Under the pieces are notes generated by a model. The model was not told the DNA's origin and did not search any database. It saw nothing but the letters and a program-made list of their open reading frames with translations. Below are positions 24,001-34,500 of a DNA stretch of 64,000 nucleotides, one piece after another; position 1 is the stretch's first letter, and the number at the start of each line of letters is the position of its first letter. This DNA is from Diprion similis (lineage: Eukaryota > Arthropoda > Insecta > Hymenoptera > Diprionidae), in NCBI RefSeq assembly GCF_021155765.1, contig NC_060106.1, positions 8,315,501 to 8,379,500 on the forward strand. Direction: 5' to 3'. A program made the position numbers and the translations under genes.

Positions 24001-24600
24001 AGTCGTCGAAATTTTCGCCAAAAATCCAAAGGGGTTAGCCTTACTTTTTTGCTCATTTTCGGAGCCGAAAATTTTTCGTCTCGGAATTGATTTGTATGAC
24101 CATCTCTAGAGTAATTCGACCCCCAGGAACTCAGAAAACACATTAAAAAACGCGTAGGACCAGCAGCGGAGAAATGACGATGAAAATCACGAGTTTTTTG
24201 GCTGTAACTTTTTATCTATCGTTCGCAGCGTATTGGGACTGCGCTCAATCGATTTCTTTCGCAAAATTACGTAGGAATAGCATGTATGTAAGAGGAATAG
24301 TGCCTCAAAGAACGGACTGCAGCACTTTTCAAAATCGTTGGAATTTTCGCCAAAAATCCAAAGGGGATAGCATCACTTTTTTTTTGCTTCGAACATCTTG
24401 CGTACAGAAATCGATTTGTATGAACCTTTCAGACTAATTGGACCCCTACGAAGTCAGGAAACATATTAACAACGGAGTAGGACCATCAGTAGAGAGATCT
24501 TGAATGTAATTCTTCGGGTTTTGGCTGTTTCTGTTGATTCGTCCTTCGCAGCATTTTCGAACGGCGCTGCTTTGTTTTCACCTGCAAAAGTTTCTTCATG
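21050..24600 (+). repeat. Satellite B: 312-bp monomer, about 10 units, homogeneous core
   Basis: The CAAAGGGGTTAGCC landmark occurs at 21531, 21843, 22155, 22467, 22779, 23091, 23403, 23715 and 24027, exactly 312 bp apart each time. Decayed edge units lie near 21197 (334 bp before) and 24359 (332 bp after). The core units are almost identical and share GGACCAGCAGCGGAGAAATG and GGCTGTAACTTTTTATCTAT. The last unit carries an extra 20 bp. Variant bases alternate between neighbouring units in part of the array, giving a 624-bp dimer. No frame is conserved through the array. Confidence 0.97.
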
Positions 24601-24899
24601 TAGGGTGCTAATGAATATTTACTGTGCATGGCAGTATTGGAGAATTAAAATTCGTCTGTATCGAACCGAACTCAACAAGTACAAAGACAAAATCCAGAAG
24701 AGGAGACAGGAAATACGATGAATAGAGTTTTAGACGAAAGGAAATGACAAAGAAACAACGGCAAAAATGTAGAAATCGATGTAAATTTACCAACAACAGA
24801 ACGGTCAATAAGAAGATACGTATCTAGAATAGATGAAAACACAGACAGCTCCAGGAGAAGATTGAATGAAGGTAGAATTGCCAACAGGAACAATGGAAT

Positions 24900-25530
24900 A
24901 TATCATGAAACCACTAAAATACATTTTCCACAGGATCATAGAAAAGTGGAATCTTTCCGGAGCTGTTCAAAGAAAGCATAGTAACTTCAATATACAAATC
25001 AGGAGGAAAAACGGACATAACAAACTTTAGACTCCTATCACCTATAAGCAACGTAAGCAGGATCCTGAAAAATACACAAATAAAGGTTAATGGATCTTGT
25101 TGGAAAAAACCACATCTGGTTAAAAAACCATTACGTATTCAGTGAATACAAGAGTATCTAGGATGCAATACGTAAAGTAGCCAACCCCACCACAAGCTAC
25201 TTCCATAAAAACCAAAACCATTGTCATATACTTGTACCTGTCAAAGGCTTTGACACAGTACAGCATGATATTTTACTGAAACAACTAGAGAGAACGAGGA
25301 TTAGAGGAATAACGCATAGATGATTTGAAAGCTACCTTTGAAACAGACGACAAGAAAAAATGATAGGTGAAAAAACTAACCAAGCAGGCGAAAATAACAA
25401 CTGGCCTACCACAAGGATCAGTACTCGGACATATACGTTAGATTGCATATATAAACGATCTGTGTGAACTAAAGATAAAGTTAGACATAAAAGCGTACAC
25501 TGACGACACGACAATGTTGACATCAGGAAA
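24900..25530 (+). mobile_element. Non-LTR retrotransposon remnant: decayed reverse transcriptase
   Basis: Conceptual reading in shifting + frames recovers RT landmarks in the right order. A segment reading PLKYIFHRIIEKWNLS (from about 24912) is followed after a frameshift by SIVTSIYKSGGKTD-NFRLLSPISN (about 24985-25060). Then come FDTVQHDILLKQLE (from about 25249), a GI-G step, FESYL-NRRQ with two stops, GLPQGSVLG (25403-25429), YINDL and YTDDTTM (about 25495-25515). The order and spacing are those of Jockey/CR1-like LINE reverse transcriptases. Multiple frameshifts and stops make it dead. The catalytic positions are also damaged: the first Asp of the usual LDLSKAFD motif is Val, and YADD is YTDD. 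It abuts the B satellite on its 3' side. Confidence 0.85.
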
Positions 25531-26376
25531 CCTCGAGATCACTAAAGTGAAATGCTATTTGCTATCACAGCGATACCGGATGTATGTACAGACCACGCTT
25601 TTGCGACTCAAGTCGAGAAATCCAGAGCAAGTCGAGCAACGAAAGCATACACGCGAACGCGACACTAGAGTCAACGCAAATGGAAAATCCGCAGTACCTA
25701 AAACGAGACATTGGCTAGGTGAGAATATATACAAGTGTCATAAAGAAGGCAGTCTTTTAAAATGTCGTTATTTGTTTAACAGTTTTTTCAGATTAGCTGA
25801 AAAAGACACCTACAGAAATTCTTAAAAAGGGTGCATGGATTTCTGTAGATGGAACAATAACCTTCATTTCATCGCAGATAATTGAATAAATATGTTTGTA
25901 TTTTTAGTAATTATGTACATACACTGGACTTACGTAACTTTTTTCCTTGACACGATTACAGAACCCGAACGACACGTTTAAGAAATTGAAAACAAAAACT
26001 GCGGACTTTCCTGAAGCTTTGTTTTTACACAGAATTCAATCTTTGTTGAACTAAACTAAATGATGGATTTTCTATACATATAATAATCTTATATTCTTAT
26101 AATTGTCTTTGACAATGACTTCGTAAAATAAGGAACTCCGAAGATTAGATATAAGCTAATTACCGTTATATAAGAATGCAATCGTGTCGAGAAAAAAAAA
26201 TACTTTTCAACATACTCGTATAACGCTTATAACGTATATTAAAGTGAGTAAGTGTAAGACTTAATGCTACAAGAGTAACTGCAGAGCATAAATTCCAGTG
26301 ATCGCAATCAATACGATGTGTGTCTAAGAAACGTTCCAAGATTTTAAAGGGCATATAATACACACACATATATATG

Positions 26377-26436
<60 letters not shown>

Positions 26437-29400
26437 GCATAATATATAGTTATATTACCTATATAATATATAGGTATATCATCTATTTGCCTTTGTTTTC
26501 GTAAGACATTTTATCACTTTTCATACAATGATATCGTAATTAAGAAACTCATTTTCACACGTTAGGCATTCGTTTACTGGTTAGTAAGCTCAAGGGAAAG
26601 CACAAGAGATTATTTTACTGAATATAATTTAGTATTATATACAAAATTTTAGGAAAATTTCATTATATAATATGATTGTATTATTTTTAATCTTGTCATT
26701 AATGTAATTATTATTATTACTATTACTACTAATTTTCGGGAAGTTATTTTTCGCTGAAAAACACGATAGGTGAAAAAAAAGACATGGAAGCTGGACTTTT
26801 CGTATCTTACAAATTATTATTTCCTGGCTGCATTCATCGTCTAAAGTATGTTAAGTACAGCCAAGCCTGTGTTAACCGCGCATGTAATGTGAGAAACGAT
26901 TGTGAAACATGATAGAGATTGGCACACACCTTGTGGCACTTGAATTTAACTTTGTTCTATATAATATATTTCGTTTAATTCATCTAAGAAAATTGAGGCT
27001 ATTTTAAATATTTACCAAGCATAAATTTCTAATCATTTATGGCAATTAGCTAATAGAGATTGAGTAATCCGATACTCTTTATTTCACTAATTTGTTAACA
27101 TTATGAGATTAGAAGAATTTGCCAACAATCTTAAGTCGATGATTAATTCATTTATAAATTTATATTTTGAAAAGATTGAAATCGTAAAATGTGCTGCTAC
27201 TGCCACGTACGAAATTTTCTATACGTCACCATTTTACTATCGACTAATTTTGTAAAGGTATAACATTATGTATTTTAATAATTTTGGTTAGCTCTAGAAT
27301 AGAAAGTAGATGTAGGTGCACGCGTGAATCGAAGGTTTGTGGACGGATTTGAAATATAATCCACTTTTAAAGCGAAATATTTTTTCGTTTTTTTCTTTTT
27401 CTTATATAAAACTACTTTCAATTTTCAGATCCCTTAGTGGTCGATCTATGTATGAGTAAAGGTTATACTGTATATAACGATGAAAAGTTGTCGCTCACAC
27501 ATTTATATAGGTACACGTACTGTAAACATGTATAATTTGATATATGGATGTCATAAGTAAACTTGTAGTTCTGCAATGTATCTATATATATATACACATA
27601 TTTGGGTAATTGTATAATATGGAGAGTTGCAGATGAAAAAAAAAAATTGAAATATACGAAACGAAAAGTTTGACTCTTCTGAATTTTTTTTTATTTTTCG
27701 AGGATTCAAAAACAGTCTTTGATCAGTTTATATTTTAACTTTAATAAAAATTATGTAATTTTTCTCCACAAAGATCGCATTAAAATTGAGATATTTCAAC
27801 TTGAAGTTTTTCAGACCTTGGCAGAGTACATACGTTCAACAGTTTTCGTAAACGTTTCTGAGAGACTGTGAAAATTCACTGAGAATTTAGGAAAATTGTT
27901 GCAATTTTATTACAGGCTTGGGATAAGGTTCAAACTCCCTATACATAGATTTTGGAAGTGAACTTTCAGTCAGAAAATTGTGACGATATAAACAATTCTA
28001 ATATCAGAATACATCGATTTCCATAAAAAATTAACAAATTTTCATAAAGAAATTCACCACTATTTCTTATGTCTCATACATTGCTAACGTTAGTAATACG
28101 GGGCGTTGAGATGAAGCTCGTAACAATTGTAAGATTTTTCAGCATTCGTTGCAGCGAAATTAATTGTTCATTGTGTGCGTATAAATGTCTAGGTTTGTCA
28201 ATATTGTCGTACTTCGAGAACTAAGAACGTACAAAAGCTCGTAATAACTGTTCCCACGGTTAAGTCATGCCATCGATTTACATATATTATAATACCTAAA
28301 TGCTGATAAAATATATCGGGTGGCTTCAACCTATTTAGTTTTTGTTTTTGTTTTTCTATGAGATTTAAGCAGAAAACGGCAAAGCTGTTATCGCATCGAT
28401 CTAAAGGAGATTTGTGCTCTTTTCAATGAATAATATAGAAATATTAGATTTTAACTTGTTAAGCGAGAAAATTTATGGGTATGAAATATTATGTGATTTT
28501 TTTTTAATTCGTAGAAAATTTGCAAAGCTTTGTTAAAGCGAGAAAAAAAAATTATTATTTCATCACACAACGAAATATATTCAAATATTATCATGACGTT
28601 TTCTAAGACATGTCTATAAATTAACACATTTCTTTTGAATTATTATTATTAATAATATTGTTATTTATAAATATAATCTTGAAACTAATATGTGCAATTT
28701 ACACAGTTGAGCGTTTACATGTAATATATTCGTATTACAATACGGTAGAAGGCTTTCTTCCGAAGAATTTACCATCTTAGATTTATTAAAAATTAAATTT
28801 TTTCTAATTTGAACAAAATTATTACTATTATTTTTTTCAATCATATACAATTAGTAATTATTGATACATTTGCACAAGGTATAGTATTTTTATGTATCAT
28901 ACGTATGGCTTCAATTCTTCATAAATAATGTTAAATTTTTAATTAAAATGTTTTTCCGTATTCGTTTTCAATTCTCGTCTTACTTCTTACTCAATTAACT
29001 ACAAGATAACCTTTATTTCGTAATAATTCGTTTACCTAATCTTTAGTATTAGTAAATTTTATGTTTAAACCAATTTAAATCGTGGAAAGCAGATAAAATC
29101 AGTAATGTTCAATTATTAAAACGAAATTAAACAATTCCATAGATAAACCTCGAACAATCGATGAACTCTTATACTTCCTTATCAGATTATCGGTTGTCGC
29201 GTTTCATTTCATCACAATAATATGTATTATATGTATATATCTACTTAAATCTTAGCTCCATATGAAAAATTTATTCGTAATCAAGTTACAATATATGGCA
29301 CCGAACGACATTGGCAATCGCCTGAAACTCAAATACCTAACTAAACGCGACCGAATCCTTTTACAAATTGATCAGTTCCACGATATAAATTACGAAAAAC

Positions 29401-29500
29401 AAATCCGCGTGACAATTTTACATTCACGCTATACCGTAATAACGCTTGACTTTAGAGAATAGCGTTGCATCGTCACGTGGATCATCACGTCGTTTTTTTG
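25531..29500. other. AT-rich region without recognisable genes
   Basis: About 4 kb lie between the dead reverse transcriptase and the MCU 3' end. An open frame at 25514-25825 (+) starts inside the RT remnant and has no known domain. The rest is AT-rich with the TA microsatellite listed separately, and I see no coding or structured RNA signal. Confidence 0.5.
26384..26432. repeat. (TA)n microsatellite
   Basis: About 49 bp of uninterrupted TA dinucleotides are flanked by less regular TA/CA sequence (26361-26383). Confidence 0.97.
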
Positions 29501-29501
29501 T

Positions 29502-29507
29502 TTTATT
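29502..29507 (-). terminator. Possible polyadenylation signal of MCU
   Basis: AATAAA on the minus strand lies 7 nt past the MCU stop codon. That is unusually close; other AATAAA words further downstream could be used instead. Confidence 0.3.
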
Positions 29508-29513
29508 TGAGAC

Positions 29514-31596
29514 TTATCTTGTCGGTTTTTTTGCGCTAAATTCGCGAACTACGTCAGAGATTTTTTTCGGCGTTTCAGCAAATTGTTTTTTCTTCGTCTC
29601 TTCTCTTTCGGGACTAGGACTAGGCGAGCTGCTCGGCGACCTGGAGCTACTGCTCGAGTACTTCTCTCTTTCTTCTCTCTTTATGTCAACGAAGGTCTTT
29701 CGTACCTTCAGCGGATCTCGTAGACGTTGCAGCTTCGTTTCCAGTTCGCTTGACTGCTCTTTCAAAACATTATACTGGTTTAAATCCAAGCCAAGTTTGC
29801 GTGCTTTTTTGTGCAGGATCAACAGGTGCTGGCGATCTCGTACGTCGGGTAGCAGATATTCCTGCGAAAAAAACGACACTCTCAATCACAATCGCTGAAA
29901 ATTGTATTTGAATTCAGAACAATTTCTTCAATTCCGACAAATTTTTGCATTGCTATGCAGTTCAAACAGATTTTCATTCATTTGAAATTAATATAAACAA
30001 AATCAAGTAAAACTTCGTTTAATTTCAACAGCTTTTCGCTTTATATCTCGAACGAAGGAATTTTGCAAAAAGTAAATGTATTGCTGTAACAAATAACTTT
30101 CATTTCTTAGTGTTGGTTGCACGCTGACGCAAATCTTCAAGATCACAGGCCTCTCAGTGGTGAATCAGAATTTTCTTTCGACTTCAAGAGATTATCAAAA
30201 TAGAACTTAAAGGTACCGAAATTAAACCAGACATTTTGAAAACGCCTGGTTCGAGGACCCCGGCCACTTACCTGCTTAGTAAGTACGTAGTAAGCGTAAC
30301 AAGCCATCGCGGTGCCGTAGGTTACAAAGTAAGTAACAGGCTCCATGATATCCCAGGAATACTCCCACCAGGTTAACCTGGCAAGGATACCGAATTGAAC
30401 TGACATCAAACCGAGGCCAGCCCACGTTAGAAGATTCGTGCGTCTAGATGCGGTGGCTTCAAGCTCCAGTCGTTTCTACGAATTATTGGAAAATCCGTAT
30501 CAATCTGAGTTTGGAATATTGGTGGAAGAAGAAGGAAGAGAAAATGTCAAATAAGCAAATTATCGGTTTTGTTTTCAATGACAACTAACATCCTCCAACG
30601 GCTGCAACTGCATCTTGATGTCTTCGAGCTGAGTCAGGATCTGTTTCTCCTCTTGTAGTTGATGCTCATCGACGTGAAGAGCCTCGTAAAGTTGTCCGAC
30701 TAAGACTTTGACATCCGATAACCGCTGGGCTTCCTCCTGTAATCATAATCGAAAACGAAATTAGAATGTACAGATATTTGGCCGCCTGTTACTACGCATA
30801 AGACACGTTTTGACCGAAATAACGAACGTATAAAAGTAGTGCATATAATCTATCTATCACATAGTTTTTCGTCTGACATTTAGACGAATCAACCAAGTCT
30901 CGTTTCATCGTTCTAGATCTTGCCGATGAGAAATTTCCCAACAAAAAGGAATTTGTAAATTTTTTACAATAAACGGTCAAACAGTAAACTCGAAGAATTT
31001 AAGAATCATCGAATTAATACTATCTGGTATTTCTATTTCTAAATATGATTGCACTTTTGCAGCGTGCGAAATGGTTAAACACAGAATGATCTTCGAAGTG
31101 ATGAGTTAATTGTCGATATACCTACCATCGTGAGTCTGTCATGCAGAGGTGCAGTCACCGTGTAGACGTTGTCATTGACGATGAGCTTGAAATCCTCTTC
31201 CATTAAAGATTCTATCGAGTTTGCCGAAGCTATTCTAATTCCATCTGAAAGAAGAATGAAAATGGTTTTTCTTGACCCACGTTCGAAGGATGCCTTTTGC
31301 AGTTTATCCTTGGCTGCGTTTTCTTGTTTCCTACATCGGCATAGGGCCGTTTACGAAGTTGACAATGAAGGATTGACTTATGGGGTGAATGAATAATTCG
31401 TTGCACCGATTAGCAAGCGTTATACCTATCGTCGTGATCAAGGCTCGGTCAATTCCCTTATCCTCCTGCTTAAGCATCTCCAGAAAATCTCCTACTGTAT
31501 GTGTGATCGGCTTCAGGGTGAACATGCACTTCTCACGTCTAGACGGCAAGGGAACAGTGACTCGAGGCAATCCTCTGTGGTAAATAACGGAAACAT
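29514..31596 (-). CDS. MCU: Mitochondrial calcium uniporter pore subunit (MCU), exons 2-6
   Basis: Minus-strand exons are 31596-31426, 31244-31126, 30736-30590, 30475-30272 and 29861-29514, all GT-AG and in phase. They encode, in order, the matrix N-terminal domain ([44 protein letters not shown]), coiled coil 1 ([20 protein letters not shown]), TM1, the selectivity-filter motif WDIMEP, TM2 ([20 protein letters not shown]) and coiled coil 2 ([14 protein letters not shown]). With the proposed first exon the protein is 373 aa, WDIMEP is at residues 231-236, and human MCU is 351 aa. Family role: a tetrameric inner-membrane Ca2+ channel, with DIME Asp and Glu lining the pore. The C-terminus runs about 50 residues past the conserved end, through a Ser/Pro stretch and a Lys-rich tail. 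Confidence 0.95.
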
Positions 31597-34500
31597 CTGT
31601 AACAATTAAGATATGATTCGTGTTGGTACGTCGTCAAAATATGTTATAATATTTCATTTCATATATGTAAATGACAATTTTATTTATTACTCATTTTTAT
31701 GAATTCTTTGTTAAATTTTGTGTGAAAAAATGTGCACTTCTTAGTTGGTTCAACTTTCATGAAAATTATAAATTAAGATTTTTGAATCAAAACCGCAGTG
31801 ATAATTCCGTTCTTACAAACTACAAAAATCACGAGAATTCAAGATTTCAATCTAACGAACTCAGTACAAATTTTAAGAATTTACACCGCAGAATTGCATT
31901 GAGGTGGATAAAACTTGATATGATTGATTGCTGAAAATTTTTGTAAATCGCAGTTTAATTTTATGAATTTCACCAGTTTATGCGTCCATAATAATCCCTT
32001 AACTGGGGATAAAACGTGGTCATCGTCGCAGGGATATCGAAAAAAGTACGATTCGTATAAGAAAATATAAATTAGTATCGATCACAAACGTATTCATGCA
32101 GGTGTGTAATTAATTTAGTTGCATACATATGATCGACAGACAGCGTTTGTTGGCGTGATAAATTCATAATTGGCTGGTAGGCTAACCTGGTTTACCACAG
32201 AGCGGTTAGATATACCGAAGGTATTAGAGTGTGGAGAAGCCTCGGCGATCACTAGGTGAAGAGGCAGAACTTCCAACTGTAGCGACTACACTAGGAATCG
32301 CGTTAAGCAGGACGGAACCGAACGCGAACTAACCGCTGCCTAGACTTGCGGCAAAACCAATTATCTAAAGACTTGTTAAATCTTTATGCTTATAGCTACA
32401 GTCTGCGCACGTGGGTGCAGGTACATTCACTCCTGTGCACCTTACATGATCGAAAATTGACATTGCCTCACAGTTAAGAATGTCGGAAATATCATAAAGT
32501 AGCTGTAGTTTCGAACGACAAGCAACGTATTCAAATGCAACTGTTGCAATGCAGGTTAGTTGTAAAGTTGAAGGTTTTAATTTTTGAAGAATTAAAAATT
32601 CTTAGGCATGCTGTGAAATCTTACAAGTCTTTCGACCCTATTTGCTTAGAAAATATCTCGACCGACTAAACTTTACGAAAGTTTGATAATTTTTTCAAAG
32701 GCTTTCTCTACTCGTTATTGAGGTTCATAGACCTCTAAAAGGTTTGCATAACCTCTTTCGAATATGATAAAACGGTAAAATCACTTGCTTGATTGATAAA
32801 CAAATTTGGTTGAGAAATAAAGTAATAGATGAAAATGCGAACACGATTTCCAGATAAAATAGAATATATATGTTAGCAATAGTTCTTAGCACGCTGGAAT
32901 ATTTTATGAAAATGAAATTGAAACTCTATTTATTCATCCTGATGATTAATTCAATCATCTAATCATCTTACGTATCGTGACAGATCCGATACAATTTTAT
33001 TTTTCAACTTCACGAAAATTTCGAAACTGAACTTTTACCGAACTTGGAAACTTGGTAATATGAGGTGTGATATTCGATAGGTTTGATTCTATCGTAAGGA
33101 CCTCCAGCCAAGTACTTAATTATTGCATAATAAGTGTGATACTGACTACGGGTGAATCGATTAGCGACGTATCGCGGCAACTGGTTTCTGGTATGACTAA
33201 AAGACGTAAACGTTTAGACGTAAACTCGGGAAACGCACTTTCCCGGATGTACAGAAACGTTTTTACAATCGTTTCCTTCGCCGCGTAGGTGCGCATGTAT
33301 ACATATAAAGACTGCACAACAGGGCGGCGAAAGAGGGCGTCAAGTGGGTGTGTATAAGGTGTAATTGGGTATTGTGATGATGACTAGTCGATTTGGTCGC
33401 CTAGTTATAGGTAATGGTCCTAATGAAACACCAACATACATCCGACAATTATACGCAGCAGTTGACTCGCTGGAAGAATGTGGAAGTGGCAAAATCTTCT
33501 CGAGCGGAAACACCGAGGAGCTTTCGGACGCCAGTCTTCGTCGAGATCTTGCTCAAATAATAACATTTCATTGGTAATAGGTACATGTGATTGAAAAAAG
33601 AGACTTTTTTCCTCTACCACTGCGAAGTGAAAAACGAGAAAAAGTGCGGGTCCTGCTTACTGATATCAATAATCGTAGTGTATTTTTATGGGGTCTGTCG
33701 CGCGATGCGGTCCTGATCATTGAGGTAGATCCTTAGACACAATTTTCATTTTCTTTCAATCCTTTCCTTTCTCAGTTTCTGTGAGTGTAACTGCTTTACG
33801 AGTTTCTATTTTAATCACTCTGGTTTAAGAGAATAATAAGAATTACGCGATTATTCAATCTGTCAAAGCTGTTGACTGTGAGAAAAAAATTACAATTTGA
33901 TCAATTGAATTTCACTTGCAATATATGCTAAAAATGGAAATGGTTTCAAATGTGTTAATCGATAGTACAAGCTCAGTTGATACAAAAAGTTTAATTGTAT
34001 ATTCTTTGATTCGTTACATTCGAATGTGGGTGAATTAAATTTTGTAACATTCACGTTCATCCTATTTTCCTGCGATTTCACTGAGCTATCGTCTGATTAT
34101 TAAAAATGTTTCGCGATGTTTAGTTTTTAGCTTTGTAAATTAGTTTTGAATTGACAATCTTGATCGTTAAAGTTTTCTTTACGATTAATTATCCATCAAG
34201 AGTTGAAATTGGTTAATAATAAGAGTATTGTCGTTGTCTCTAAATACCATCTGATATGATTCCAATTTCAAAATGGCAGTTTGGCGTTGAAGACCACGCG
34301 AGTTAATTCAGTCTTCTTCCGGAATCAAAAACCTTGCCTCTATTTCCTATTATTCAGTAAATATTATCTTGATACAAAATCCAGAAAAATGTTTACTTTT
34401 TTTAGTTTACCGGGTCGATTAGATATCCTGCCGTTTATAGAAAGTATAATTATAGTCTCACAATCAGTTGTGCTATCAACAATACGAGTTGAAGCAGAAC

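Noticed and set aside
20848..24437. Open frames of 60-129 codons in the B satellite
   Set aside because: They lie on both strands in repeat DNA, differ between near-identical units and have no protein features.
14520..24600. Regularly spaced repeats resembling a CRISPR array
   Set aside because: The whole 191- or 312-bp unit is repeated with no unique spacers, units are far too long, and the DNA is eukaryotic. This is satellite DNA.
25514..25825. 103-codon open frame after the reverse transcriptase
   Set aside because: Its first codons are part of the decayed RT motif and the rest has no family features.
29446..29898. 150-codon + strand open frame
   Set aside because: It is the antisense shadow of the last MCU exon.
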